Assembly: GCF_019091135.1 (NCBI RefSeq)
Contig: NZ_JAGXJW010000043.1
Coordinates: forward strand, 1-64,000
Source of the DNA: Cohnella sp. GbtcB17
Lineage (GTDB): Bacteria; Bacillota; Bacilli; Paenibacillales; Paenibacillaceae
Direction of reading: 5' to 3'
DNA: 64,000 bases
The notes beneath the pieces are model-generated. The model saw only the letters and a program-made list of their open reading frames with translations, did not search any database and was not told where the DNA came from. Numbering within the stretch: the first letter of the stretch is position 1; the number at the start of each line of letters is the position of its first letter. Below are positions 26,997 to 36,863 of the stretch, piece after piece. A program made the position numbers and the translations under genes.

Positions 26997-29030
26997 GTGA
27001 AAATTCGGGACATTAGCATTTTGGTCGGCATCATCGGCATTGTCCTGATGATGGTCGTCCCGATCCCGACGCATTTGCTCGATTTGCTGCTGATCGTCAA
27101 TATTTCGGCGGCGCTCATGATCATCCTGATCGCGATGAATACGACCGATGCGCTGCACTTTTCGATATTTCCGACGCTTCTGCTGATTACGACTTTGTTC
27201 AGGTTGGCGCTTAACGTTTCGACGACGCGCCTCATTTTGTCGGAGCACGAAGCGGGGAAGGTCGTCGCCACGTTCGGCAGCTTTGTCGCCGGCGGACAGC
27301 TCGCGATCGGATTTATCGTCTTTCTCATTCTCGTTGTCGTGCAGTTTATCGTCATCACCAAAGGCTCCGAGCGCGTAGCGGAAGTAGCGGCGCGCTTTAC
27401 GCTGGACGCGATGCCCGGCAAGCAAATGAGTATCGACGCCGACCTCAACGCCGGCATGATCAGCGAGACGCAGGCTAAAGAACGGCGCGAAAAAATCCAA
27501 AATGAAGCCGACTTTTACGGAGCGATGGACGGCGCGAGCAAGATCGTCAAGGGCGACGCGATCGCCAGCATCATCATCGTAACGATCAACTTGATCGGCG
27601 GCTTTATCATCGGAATGGCCGTACACGGCATGAGCATCAACGAGGCGCTCAGCACGTATTCGATTCTCAGCATCGGCGATGGACTCGTCAGCCAGATCCC
27701 GGCGCTGCTCATCAGTACCGCGACAGGCATCATTGTCACCCGCGCGGCTTCCGAAGGCAACATGGCGGAGGATCTCACCAAGCAGCTGTTCCGTTATCCG
27801 AAGCTGCTGTATATCGTCGCCGGTACAATCGTGCTGCTTGGCATCGCAACTCCGATCGGCCCGATTGCCACGCTTCCGTACGCGGTCATCCTCGTCATTG
27901 CCGGCTACCGTATGCAGCTGAACGTCGCGAAGCGTCAAAAAGCCGAAGAGCAGCTCGTCGAGGAAAAGGAAATCGAGGAAGTGCGCAGCCCGGAGAGCGT
28001 CATCAGTCTGCTGCAGGTCGACCCGATCGAATTCGAGTTCGGCTACGGTCTCATTCCGCTCGCGGATACGTCGCAGGGAGGGGATCTGCTCGACCGGATT
28101 ATTCTGATCCGGCGTCAGTGCGCGCTTGAGCTTGGGCTCATCGTGCCGGTCATCCGGATTCGGGACAACATCCAACTGAAGCCGAACGAATACGTCATCA
28201 AAATGAAAGGCAATACGGTGGCGCGCGGCGAGCTGCTGCTGCATCATTATCTGGCCATGAGCCCCGGCTTCGAGGACGATTCGATCACGGGCATCGCGAC
28301 CAAGGAGCCGGCGTTCGGACTGCCGGCGCTCTGGATCGACGAAGCGACGAAGGAGCGCGCGGAGCTGTCCGGCTATACCGTCGTCGATCCGCCGTCGGTC
28401 GTCGCGACGCATCTGACCGAGGTTATCAAGCGTTATGCGCACGAGCTGCTCGGTCGTCAGGAGACGAAGTCGCTCGTCGACAGCGTGCGGGAGAGCTATG
28501 CGACGCTCGTGGAAGAGCTCGTGCCGAATATCCTCACGATCGGGGACATTCAGAAGGTGCTCGCGAAGCTGCTGAAGGAAAAAATTTCGATTCGGGATCT
28601 CGTCACGATCTTCGAAACGCTTGCCGACTACGGCAAGTACACGAAGGATCCGGACGTGCTGACCGAGTACGTCAGACAAGCGCTGTCCAGGCAAATCACC
28701 CAGCAATACGCCAATCCAAGCGAACCGCTGCGGGTCATTACGATCAGCCCGGGCGTCGAAAAAAGGATCGCCGAATCCGTTCAGCAATCGGAGCAGGGCA
28801 GCTATCTGGCGATGGAACCTTCGTCGACGCAGGCGATATACAACCGGCTCAGCGAGCAGATCAACAAGACGCTGCAAGCCGGACAGCAGCCGATTATTCT
28901 CACGTCTCCGAACATTCGGATGTACATGCGCCAGCTGATCGAACGCAGTCTGCAAGACATTCCCGTGCTCTCCTACAGCGAGCTTGAACCGAATATCGAA
29001 GTACAAAGCGTCGGGGTGGTGAACGCATGA
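26997..29030 (+). CDS. flhA: Flagellar export protein FlhA
   Basis: FlhA forms the nonameric ring that docks export substrates and chaperones. The 677-residue protein starts at GTG 26997 after GGGAGGGG. About eight N-terminal membrane helices carry 'TTLFRLALNVSTTRLILSEH' and the FHIPEP loop 'RFTLDAMPGKQMSIDADLNA'. The C-terminal cytoplasmic domain (about 330-677) includes 'GFEDDSITGIATKEPAFGLP'. It overlaps flhF by four bases. Confidence 0.98.
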   Translation: MKIRDISILVGIIGIVLMMVVPIPTHLLDLLLIVNISAALMIILIAMNTTDALHFSIFPTLLLITTLFRLALNVSTTRLILSEHEAGKVVATFGSFVAGGQLAIGFIVFLILVVVQFIVITKGSERVAEVAARFTLDAMPGKQMSIDADLNAGMISETQAKERREKIQNEADFYGAMDGASKIVKGDAIASIIIVTINLIGGFIIGMAVHGMSINEALSTYSILSIGDGLVSQIPALLISTATGIIVTRAASEGNMAEDLTKQLFRYPKLLYIVAGTIVLLGIATPIGPIATLPYAVILVIAGYRMQLNVAKRQKAEEQLVEEKEIEEVRSPESVISLLQVDPIEFEFGYGLIPLADTSQGGDLLDRIILIRRQCALELGLIVPVIRIRDNIQLKPNEYVIKMKGNTVARGELLLHHYLAMSPGFEDDSITGIATKEPAFGLPALWIDEATKERAELSGYTVVDPPSVVATHLTEVIKRYAHELLGRQETKSLVDSVRESYATLVEELVPNILTIGDIQKVLAKLLKEKISIRDLVTIFETLADYGKYTKDPDVLTEYVRQALSRQITQQYANPSEPLRVITISPGVEKRIAESVQQSEQGSYLAMEPSSTQAIYNRLSEQINKTLQAGQQPIILTSPNIRMYMRQLIERSLQDIPVLSYSELEPNIEVQSVGVVNA

Positions 29031-30628
29031 AGGTAAAACGTTACTTGGTCGACGATCTGCCGCAGGCCGTCCAGCAAATCCGAAGCGAGCTCGGCTCCGA
29101 TGCCGTCATCCTGAACACCAAAGAAATCCGCACCGGCGGGTTTCTTGGCATGTTCCGCAAAAAACGGATGGAAGTGATCGCCGCAGTCGACGAGTCCGCC
29201 AAACCGCAAGCGCGTCCTTCGGCAAAGCCGATCTTGCGTCAGCAGCCGGAGCCCGACAAAAAGCAGCCGGTCGCGCCGGCCGCCATTGAACCGGCATTGG
29301 ATCGGGAAACGGACCGCGGCGTCACCGAACCTGCAGCTCAGCCGCTCCCCGCGAGCGCCATTCGGCAAAAGTATGGAGGCGCTGCCTCCGGAGGTCCCGC
29401 AGCGAATACGGATTCGCAGCCTCCGGCTGGCCGTCCGAACGGATTCAGTCGCGAAGCCGGCGAAGACGCAGGCCGATCCCTCCGGCCAGAAGCGCTGTTG
29501 GAGTCGCGTTCAACGTCGCAAGCGAGCTTCGACGAAGCGATGAGCCGCGCGCTCGCGTCTGCGCGCGCCCGTGTTGCGACAGATCGTATCGCATACGATG
29601 CCGAGCTGGATGCCCGAAGCGATCAGCCTGCGGCTGGCGATATACCGCAAACGCAATTGCAGACTCAGACTCAAACACAAGCGCAAGCGTCACAAGCAAC
29701 CTCGCCGCCGGTCGCGACTGGCGAAACGGCGGAGCTGCTGGCTGAACTTAGGGCGATGAAGGATCTTCTTCGCCAGCAATCGGTCCGCGAGCCGGCCCCG
29801 CAGCGCATGCCCGAGCCCGTGCTGCGCTTAAGCCGCCTGCTTGCACAGCAAGGCGTGGAGCCGGCGCACATCGAGGAATTCGCCGGCGCTTTAACTGCTA
29901 AGCTGAAAGCGCGTGAAGAAGAGGAAGGGGATGCCGGCGACGCCGAGCTCGACCGGATCGCTAACGAGGAGGCGCGCGAGCTGCTTCAAGCTTGGCTCGC
30001 GCCCGCCAAGGATGCCGGCATCGCGCCGGATACGCGCATCGTGCATTTCGTCGGCCCGACCGGCGTGGGCTAGTCGACGGTGGTCGCCATGCTGGGAGCG
30101 GAGCTAGCGCTGTCGCGGCGGCGCGCCGTCGGATTCATCACGGCCGATACGTACAGAATCGCCGCGGTCGATCAGCTGCGTACGTACGCGGACATTTTAA
30201 ATGTGCCGCTCGAGGTCGTCTTTTCGCCATCGGAGCTCGCCAGAGCCTACAAAAAGCTGGAGGACAGAGATCTGCTGCTGATGGACACGGCGGGAAGAAA
30301 CTACCGCAATGAGCTGTACGTTTCCGAAGTGAACAGCTTGCTGTCGCCGGGTCAAGAGGCGGAGAAAATCCTTGTCCTCAGCCTGACTCATAAATACCAG
30401 GACATGAGGCAGGTGTCCGCCCAATTCGTCAAGTACGGCGTATCCCGCCTGCTGCTCACGAAGATGGACGAGACGGATTCGTATGGGGCGATTCTGAATC
30501 TGGTGCGCGAGTTCGGATTCAGCATTCCATACGTGACGTTCGGACAGACGGTTCCGGACGACATCCGGTCGTTCGATCCGGCATGGCTGGCGGACAAGCT
30601 GCTGGAAGGAGCGCAGGCCCATGCTTGA
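29027..30628 (+). pseudogene. flhF: Flagellar biosynthesis GTPase FlhF, interrupted by an in-frame amber codon
   Basis: FlhF is an SRP-family GTPase that sets flagellum position and number together with FlhG. The frame is continuous from ATG 29027 to 30628 except for TAG at 30071-30073 (codon 349). The amber falls on the P-loop lysine: the protein reads GPTGVG, stop, then STVVAMLG; AAG to TAG is one base change. The B-domain (residues 1-55, 'KVKRYLVDDLPQAVQQIRSE'), the disordered middle, and the downstream G-domain motifs 'DTAGRNYRNEL' and 'LLLTKMDETDSYGAIL' are all intact. A restart at GTG 30080 or ATG 30089 would lack a P-loop. Sequencing error, recent loss or suppression are all possible. 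Confidence 0.9.
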
Positions 30629-31487
30629 TCAGGCGGAGGCGCTCCGGCATATGGTTCTGTCGCGCGAAGCGGACGAGGCGAAGCAAACGCGGATTTTGAC
30701 GGTGACGAGCGGCAAAGGAGGCGTCGGAAAATCGAACTTCAGCTTGAACTTCGCGCTGGCGCTGCAAAAAAGAGGCCATAGCGTATTGCTATTCGACGCC
30801 GACATCGGGATGGGGAACATCGACGTGCTGCTTGGCACGCCGGCGGCATACAGCCTGTTTCATTTATTGAAGCGGGACAAGTCGATCTGGGAAATCATTC
30901 AGGAAGGCCCCGGGGGACTGCGGTTCATCGCAGGCGGCTCCGGCTTCAAGGATTTGATCCGGCTGAGCGACGAGGAGCTCGAGTATTTCGCCTCGGAGAT
31001 CGCCAAGCTGTACGGCGAAGTCGATTACGTCCTGTTCGATACGGGCGCAGGACTGTCCAAGGAAACGCTTCGGTTCATCCAGGCGGCCGACGAAACGATC
31101 GTCGTGACGACGCCCGAGCCGACTTCCATCACCGATGCGTACGCCCTCATGAAAATGGTGAAGACGATGGGACAAGAGGCCCAGTTCCGGCTGGTGGTCA
31201 ATCGGGTCGGCGACGACCGGGAGGGACTTCAGACCTCCGATAACATTCGGCAGGTCGCGAGAACCTACTTGTCGCTAGAAGTCCCGCTGCTCGGCTTCGT
31301 TCCGGACGATGCGCATGTGTCGAAAGCCGTCAAAAAACAGACGGCGTTGTCATATTTATACCCCGATTGTCCTGCGTCCAAAGGAATTGACGGCATTGCC
31401 GCCGAATATTTAAACGAAAGCCGAAAAACATCCGTTCAAACGAGCATCAAAGGCTTCCTCCAGCGCGTTCGCAAGCTGTGGAGCTGA
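30621..31487 (+). CDS. flhG: MinD-like ATPase FlhG (YlxH)
   Basis: FlhG is a ParA/MinD-type ATPase that limits flagellar number and pattern and activates FlhF. The 288-residue protein overlaps flhF by eight bases. The FlhF-activating N-terminus 'DQAEALRHMVLSREADE' is followed by the deviant Walker A 'VTSGKGGVGKSNFSLNFALA', 'LFDADIGMGNIDVLLG' and 'YVLFDTGAGLSKETL'. The C-terminus has a basic/hydrophobic stretch resembling a membrane-targeting helix. Its partner flhF is interrupted here while flhG is intact. Confidence 0.97.
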   Translation: MLDQAEALRHMVLSREADEAKQTRILTVTSGKGGVGKSNFSLNFALALQKRGHSVLLFDADIGMGNIDVLLGTPAAYSLFHLLKRDKSIWEIIQEGPGGLRFIAGGSGFKDLIRLSDEELEYFASEIAKLYGEVDYVLFDTGAGLSKETLRFIQAADETIVVTTPEPTSITDAYALMKMVKTMGQEAQFRLVVNRVGDDREGLQTSDNIRQVARTYLSLEVPLLGFVPDDAHVSKAVKKQTALSYLYPDCPASKGIDGIAAEYLNESRKTSVQTSIKGFLQRVRKLWS

Positions 31488-31524
31488 CGGACCGAACGAC
31501 AAGAGCGAAAGGGGACGGGAAAGG

Positions 31525-33129
31525 ATGAAGGCATTTACGGTGCTGGTCGTTGACGATTCCCCTTTCATGAGGAAATTGGTCGGAGACCTGGTGGCCGGCG
31601 ACGCCGCATTCGAGGTCGTAGGGACGGCTGCCGACGGGGCCGACGCCTTGAAGCAGGTGCGCAAGCTGAGGCCGGATATCGCGGTCATGGACCTCGAGAT
31701 GCCGGAGGTAAACGGGCTGGAGGCGCTCAAGCGGATCATGTCCGAATGCCCTACGCCGGTCATCATGATGTCGGCGGTGACGGACCGGGGAACGCGGGAC
31801 ACGATCCGCGCGCTCCAATACGGCGCGTTCGATTTCGTGCGCAAGCCGGACGGCGCTCTAAAGCTTGATGTATCGTACATGGGCGAGACGTTGATCGAAA
31901 AATTGCATATCGTTAAAGAGCTGCTGACTTCCGGAGAGCTAAGATTAAGGCGAATGACCGAGGAAAACGCCGAAGCGACGGTCATGCTGGCCGATGCCGA
32001 GGCTGCTTCCGAAAAGGCCGACAAGGAAGAGGCCGCGCAGCAGCAGGCGATGGCCGAGCCGCCGGCGCAGCGGCAGGCCAAGACCGAACCGCCGGAGCCG
32101 TCGCCGCCCGGGAACGAGGCAGCGGCGCTTTCGCCGTCTCACATCCTTGACCCCAGGCCGCCGGCATCCTCGGCAAGGCGCGAGGGCGTTGAGTCCGCGC
32201 GCCGCCCTGCGAACGAGACGGCCGCCCGGCAGGAAACGGCTGCCGCCATCGATCGGTCCAGCATGCCGGGCAAGCCTCTGCAGGAGCTGCTGCCGGCGAG
32301 GAAGACTGCGCCACCGCGTCCGCCGTTATCTTCATCGGCGAGCCAGGACGAAGTAAAAAAACGACTGCTTCACAAACCGGAGGCGGCCGGAAAAGCCGCA
32401 CCTGCGCAGAGCGAAAAAGCGGGGGAGGCGTCCAAGCCGACCAAGCGGCTGCCGTCGGAGCAAGCGTCCAAAGCGTCCCAGCCGGACACGCTGCCGAAGA
32501 CGGCTTCCGCCGCGCCGCCGCGCCAAACCGATTCGTTCACCGATATCGTAGCGATCGGTACGTCGACGGGCGGTCCGCGGGCGCTGCATGAAGTGCTGTC
32601 GTCGATTCCCGCTTCGTTTCCGGCACCGATTCTGATCGTGCAGCATATGCCGCCGAAGTTCACGCACTCGCTTGCGCAGCGTCTCGATTCTTGCTCTGCG
32701 ATCGAGGTACGCGAGGCGGCGGACGGCGATCGGGTGCTGCCCGGACAAGCATACCTTGCGCCTGGAGGCAAGCATCTGAAACTGATCAAGGAAGCCGGCG
32801 GCTACAGGATCAGTCTTACCGAAGAGGACCCGGTCAGCGGCCACCGGCCGTCGGTCGACGTCATGTTCGGCTCGCTCGTCGGACGGCGGGAGCTGAGGCG
32901 CCATGCGGTTCTCATGACCGGCATGGGCAGCGACGGGGCGAAGGCCATGAAGGCGCTGCGAGAGGATGGAGCGGCGACGCTCATCGCCGAAGCGGAGGAA
33001 ACATGCGTCGTGTACGGCATGCCGCGCTCGGCGATGGAAAACGGCGCGGCGCAGACGGCGCTGCCGCTGCAGCGCATCGCGCCCGAGCTGGTCAGATCGG
33101 TCGAAAAGCCGAAAGCGAAGCAGCTTTAA
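31525..33129 (+). CDS. cheB: Chemotaxis response regulator and protein-glutamate methylesterase CheB
   Basis: CheB demethylates chemoreceptors when phosphorylated by CheA. The receiver domain (1-125) has Asp10/Asp11, Asp56 ('AVMDLEMPEVNGLEAL') and Lys107. The methylesterase domain (about 340-534) has the catalytic Ser loop 'AIGTSTGGPRALHEVL', His in 'LIVQHMPPKFTHSLAQRL' and Asp in 'VLMTGMGSDGAKAM'. The protein is 534 residues against about 350 usual, because the interdomain linker (about 135-335) is a roughly 200-residue Ala/Pro/Glu/Lys-rich low-complexity stretch. It starts at ATG 31525 after AAAGGGGACGGG. Confidence 0.97.
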   Translation: MKAFTVLVVDDSPFMRKLVGDLVAGDAAFEVVGTAADGADALKQVRKLRPDIAVMDLEMPEVNGLEALKRIMSECPTPVIMMSAVTDRGTRDTIRALQYGAFDFVRKPDGALKLDVSYMGETLIEKLHIVKELLTSGELRLRRMTEENAEATVMLADAEAASEKADKEEAAQQQAMAEPPAQRQAKTEPPEPSPPGNEAAALSPSHILDPRPPASSARREGVESARRPANETAARQETAAAIDRSSMPGKPLQELLPARKTAPPRPPLSSSASQDEVKKRLLHKPEAAGKAAPAQSEKAGEASKPTKRLPSEQASKASQPDTLPKTASAAPPRQTDSFTDIVAIGTSTGGPRALHEVLSSIPASFPAPILIVQHMPPKFTHSLAQRLDSCSAIEVREAADGDRVLPGQAYLAPGGKHLKLIKEAGGYRISLTEEDPVSGHRPSVDVMFGSLVGRRELRRHAVLMTGMGSDGAKAMKALREDGAATLIAEAEETCVVYGMPRSAMENGAAQTALPLQRIAPELVRSVEKPKAKQL

Positions 33130-33160
33130 TGCAGATGTGCCATTCAGGAGGTGACGCCCA

Positions 33161-35257
33161 GTGGAAATGAATCAGTACTTGTCCATTTTTATCGACGAAG
33201 CGAACGAGCATCTGCAGTCGCTTAACGAAAACATGCTGCGTCTCGAGCAGCAGCCGGAAGATATCAGCATCGTTCAGATTATCTTCCGGTCCGCCCATAC
33301 GCTTAAAGGCATGTCCGCCTCGATGGGCTTCGAGGATCTGGCCTCGCTCACGCACGAGATGGAAAACGTGCTCGACTTGGTGCGCAACGACAAGCTGAAA
33401 ATGAACGGCCATATTTTCGATACGCTTTTCAAATGCCTCGACTCGCTTGAAGGCATGGTTCAGGACGTCGTAGGCGGCGGCACCGGAAGCGCGGACGTCA
33501 AGGAGCTTGTCTCCCAGCTCAAGCAGATTGTCAAGGGCGAGCCGGCCGCGCCCGCAGCCGCCGGACAAGCGGCTGCCGCACCTGGCGCCTCCGAGCTTGC
33601 GATGGTCGCGACGCATTTGCTGCTCGACCAATATCAACTATCCGTGCTTAGACAGTCGATCGAAAACGGCAGCCCCGCTTTCCATATCGAAGTGGTCATA
33701 CGCGAGGATTGCCTGCTGAAGGGCGTCCGCGCTTACATGGTGTTTGACGCGCTCGATCGCAACGGCGAGCTCGTCAAGTCGCATCCGTCTGTGCAGGACA
33801 TCGAGCAGGAGCAGTTCGGCCATCAATTTTCCGTATATTATATTTCTCGCATTCCGCAGCAAGAGCTGCAGGACACGCTCGACAAAATTTCCGAGCTTGA
33901 ATCGGTAAGCATCGTTCCGCTCGACCTCGAGAGCTTAAGCGAGCTTGACGAGTCGCGCGCCTCAGAGCAGCAAATCCAGGAGGCCGTTCAGCAAGTAGCG
34001 GCTACGGCTGCGGCGCCTTCTCCTGCGTCGGCCACCACGGACAAGCCAAATAAGCCGGCTGCGGCCGACGCACCGCCTGCAAGAGCGCCCGCTGCAGCGC
34101 CCGTGGCGAACAAAACGATCCGCGTCGACATCGAGCGGCTCGATTCGCTCATGAATTTGTTCAGCGAGCTGCTCATCGACCGCGTCAGGCTCGAGCAGCT
34201 CGCAAGCGAAGTGCGCCGCAACGATCTGACCGAGACGGTCGAACATATGGCGCGCGTGAGCAGCGATCTGCAAAACATCGTGCTGAAGCTGCGCATGGTG
34301 CCGGTGGACAGCGTGTTCAACCGGTTCCCGCGGATGGTGCGGGATCTGGCCAAGTCGCTCGGCAAAAAGCTGGACCTGGTCATCACCGGCGCCGAGACCG
34401 AGCTCGACCGAACGGTCATCGACGAGATCGGCGATCCGCTCGTGCACCTGATCCGCAATTCCGTCGACCACGGCGTCGAGACGATCGAAGGACGCCGCGA
34501 GGCGGGCAAGCCTGAGACGGGCGTCGTTAACCTTAGGGCGTTCCACAGCGGCAACCACGTGTTCATCGAGATCGAGGACGACGGACGGGGCATCAACCAG
34601 CCGAAGGTGCTCGACATCGCCGTCAAGAAGGGCATCGTCTCGCCGGAGGAAGCCAAAAAGCTGAGCGACGACGAGATCAACATGCTGCTGTTCGCGCCGG
34701 GCTTCAGCACGGCGGACAAAATCTCGGACATCTCGGGGCGCGGCGTCGGCCTCGACGTCGTCAAGTCGAAGATCGAGTCGCTCGGCGGCGTCGTATCGGT
34801 CACGTCCAAGTCGGGACAAGGCTCGAAGTGGTCGATTCAGCTGCCGCTCACGCTGTCGATCATTACGGCCATGCTGGTCAAGCTCGGTTCGGAAAAGTTC
34901 GCGATTCCGCTGTCTTCTATCGTCGAGACGGGTATCGTCAAGCGCAGCGCGATTCGCGACTTGCACGGATCGAAGGTCATCGAATACCGCAATTCAATCG
35001 TTCCGGTACTGTCGCTGGCGGCCGTGCTGGATTCGCCCGACTACACGGAGGAGAACGAGCAGGAGACGGAGATGCTCGTTATTCGCAAAGGCGAAAAGCT
35101 TGCCGCCGTGCTCGTCGACGAGCTGATCGGACAAAGCGAGATCGTACTCAAGACGCTCGGCAAGTATCTCACGAACCTGGACGTCATCTCGGGCGCGACG
35201 ATTTTGGGCGATGGTCAAGTGGCGCTCATCGTAGATCCGAACGCACTTATCAAATAA
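33161..35257 (+). CDS. cheA: Chemotaxis histidine kinase CheA
   Basis: CheA couples receptor state to CheY and CheB phosphorylation. GTG 33161 follows CAGGAGGTGACG. The 698-residue protein has the P1 His-phosphotransfer domain with His46 ('FRSAHTLKGMSASMGF'), a CheY-binding P2 region (about 150-265), an Ala/Pro linker, the P3 dimerisation helices, the P4 ATPase with 'HLIRNSVDHGVE', 'DDGRGIN' and 'GRGVGLDVVKSKIESLGG', and the P5 CheW-like domain ending 'GDGQVALIVDPNALIK'. All catalytic boxes appear intact. Confidence 0.98.
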   Translation: MEMNQYLSIFIDEANEHLQSLNENMLRLEQQPEDISIVQIIFRSAHTLKGMSASMGFEDLASLTHEMENVLDLVRNDKLKMNGHIFDTLFKCLDSLEGMVQDVVGGGTGSADVKELVSQLKQIVKGEPAAPAAAGQAAAAPGASELAMVATHLLLDQYQLSVLRQSIENGSPAFHIEVVIREDCLLKGVRAYMVFDALDRNGELVKSHPSVQDIEQEQFGHQFSVYYISRIPQQELQDTLDKISELESVSIVPLDLESLSELDESRASEQQIQEAVQQVAATAAAPSPASATTDKPNKPAAADAPPARAPAAAPVANKTIRVDIERLDSLMNLFSELLIDRVRLEQLASEVRRNDLTETVEHMARVSSDLQNIVLKLRMVPVDSVFNRFPRMVRDLAKSLGKKLDLVITGAETELDRTVIDEIGDPLVHLIRNSVDHGVETIEGRREAGKPETGVVNLRAFHSGNHVFIEIEDDGRGINQPKVLDIAVKKGIVSPEEAKKLSDDEINMLLFAPGFSTADKISDISGRGVGLDVVKSKIESLGGVVSVTSKSGQGSKWSIQLPLTLSIITAMLVKLGSEKFAIPLSSIVETGIVKRSAIRDLHGSKVIEYRNSIVPVLSLAAVLDSPDYTEENEQETEMLVIRKGEKLAAVLVDELIGQSEIVLKTLGKYLTNLDVISGATILGDGQVALIVDPNALIK

Positions 35258-35284
35258 TCGTTCCTATTCGAGGAGGATGCTGTC

Positions 35285-35746
35285 ATGGCAGAAGATTTCA
35301 AGGTTATCGTGTTTACGCTCGCTCACGAAGAATACGGCATCGAGGTCGACCATGTGCGGACGATCGAGCGCATGACGCCGGTTACCCGCGTCCCGAAGAC
35401 GCCGGCCTTCGTAAAAGGCGTCATCAACCTGCGCGGCGTCGTCGTGCCGGTCATCGACCTGCGCAGCCGGTTCGGACTTCCCGAATCCGAGCCGACGGAA
35501 AACTCGCGAATCATCATTGTCGCGGCGAACGAGCTCGAGGTCGGATTTATCGTCGATTCGGCGAACGACGTCATCGATCTGAACACGGATATGGTGGAGA
35601 ATCCGCCTGAAGTCGTCGGCGGCATCAAAGCCAAATATTTGAGCGGTGTGGCAAAGTTCGGCGAGAGCAGGCTGCTGATTCTGCTGAATCTGTCCGAAGT
35701 TCTTAACCGATCGGAGATTATCCAGCTCGAACAATTCGGAGCCTGA
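35285..35746 (+). CDS. cheW: Chemotaxis coupling protein CheW
   Basis: CheW links chemoreceptors to CheA. It is a 153-residue SH3-like protein with 'EYGIEVDHVRTIERMTPVTR', 'PAFVKGVINLRGVVVPVIDL' and a C-terminal 'LLILLNLSEVL', matching the family. ATG 35285 follows GAGGAGGATG. It lies between cheA and cheC. Confidence 0.98.
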   Translation: MAEDFKVIVFTLAHEEYGIEVDHVRTIERMTPVTRVPKTPAFVKGVINLRGVVVPVIDLRSRFGLPESEPTENSRIIIVAANELEVGFIVDSANDVIDLNTDMVENPPEVVGGIKAKYLSGVAKFGESRLLILLNLSEVLNRSEIIQLEQFGA

Positions 35747-35750
35747 CGGC

Positions 35751-36368
35751 ATGGAACTGTTCAGCCACAACGCCGAGTTCAAAATGGACGTGCTGCGCGA
35801 GGTCGGCAACATCGGGGCGGGACATGCGGCCACCGCGCTTTCCCGCTTGCTCGACAGGCCGGTCGACATGGCCGTCCCCAAAGTAAGCTTCATTCCTTTT
35901 GAGGATATCGCCGACCGCGTCGGCGGCGGCGAGGAGGTCGTCGTCGCCATTTTCCTTCGCGTGGAAGGCGAGGCGCCGGGCAACATGTTTTTTCTGATGA
36001 GCCAGAATCAGGCGCGCGCGCTGCTTCAGGGTCTATTGCATTTCGAGCTGTCGGAGGGCCCCGAGTATTCGGAGATGGAGCTGTCCGCCCTGAGCGAGAT
36101 CGGCAATATTTTGGCCGGCTCGTACCTGTCGTCGCTCGCGGATTTGACGGGCTTGCCGCTGTCGCCGACCGTCCCGGCGATCGCCGTCGATATGGCGGGC
36201 GCTATCTTAAGCTACGGGCTCGTTCAATTCGGCACGATGGGCGACGAAGCGCTGCTCATCGATACGACATTTTTGGAGGACGATCGGCGGGCGGAGGGCC
36301 ACTTTTTCTTTATTCCCGATCCCGAATCGTTCGAGCGCTTGTTCCGCGCGCTAGGAGTGCCTATCTAA
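35751..36368 (+). CDS. cheC: CheY-P phosphatase CheC
   Basis: CheC dephosphorylates CheY and inhibits CheD in the Bacillus-type adaptation system. The 205-residue protein has two active-site repeats, 'LREVGNIGAGHAATALSRLL' and 'LSEIGNILAGSYLSSL', each with Glu-x2-Asn. It begins five bases after the cheW stop and its stop codon shares a base with the cheD start (TAATG). Confidence 0.97.
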   Translation: MELFSHNAEFKMDVLREVGNIGAGHAATALSRLLDRPVDMAVPKVSFIPFEDIADRVGGGEEVVVAIFLRVEGEAPGNMFFLMSQNQARALLQGLLHFELSEGPEYSEMELSALSEIGNILAGSYLSSLADLTGLPLSPTVPAIAVDMAGAILSYGLVQFGTMGDEALLIDTTFLEDDRRAEGHFFFIPDPESFERLFRALGVPI

Positions 36369-36862
36369 TGAAAGAAGTCATTATCGTGAAAATCGGAATG
36401 GCGGACTTGAACGTCGCCTCGGGCGGAGATTCGCTCAAGACGACCGGACTCGGCTCCTGCGTCGGACTGACGCTGCACGACGCGGCCCTCGGCATCGCGG
36501 GGATGGCGCACATTATGCTTCCGAGCTCGGAGATCGCGCGGGAAGGACAGCTCAATATCGCGAAGTACGCGGATACGGCCGTTCCCGAACTGCTGTCCAG
36601 GCTCAAAGCCGGCGGCGCCAATGTGAGAAGGCTCGTGGCGAAGCTGGCCGGAGGCGCGCAGATGTTCGCGTTCGCCAGCGGCAGCGACAGCATGCGCATC
36701 GGCCCGCGCAATGTGGAGTCGACGAAGCTGGCGCTCGCGGCGTACGACATTCCCGTCGTCGCAGAGGATACGGGAGGCAATTTCGGCAGAACGATCGAAT
36801 TCAGCAGCGCAAGCGGAATCTTGACGATCCGCAGCGTGCAGAATGGGGTAAAGGAGATTTAA
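36368..36862 (+). CDS. cheD: Chemoreceptor glutamine deamidase CheD
   Basis: CheD deamidates receptor glutamines and binds CheC. The 164-residue protein has the catalytic Cys31 in 'TTGLGSCVGLTLHD' and His48 in 'GMAHIMLPSS', with the 'KLAGGAQMFAF' and 'AEDTGGNFGRTIEF' motifs downstream. The translational coupling to cheC is tight. Confidence 0.98.
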   Translation: MKEVIIVKIGMADLNVASGGDSLKTTGLGSCVGLTLHDAALGIAGMAHIMLPSSEIAREGQLNIAKYADTAVPELLSRLKAGGANVRRLVAKLAGGAQMFAFASGSDSMRIGPRNVESTKLALAAYDIPVVAEDTGGNFGRTIEFSSASGILTIRSVQNGVKEI

Positions 36863-36863
36863 A

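Noticed and set aside
26841..29006. A 721-codon open frame on the minus strand across flhA
   Set aside because: It is a shadow of flhA with the same high-GC codon effect and no family motifs.
30071..30073. TAG in flhF as programmed pyrrolysine or selenocysteine recoding
   Set aside because: The expected residue is a plain Lys, TAG is not a Sec codon, and no recoding structure or pyl gene is visible here.
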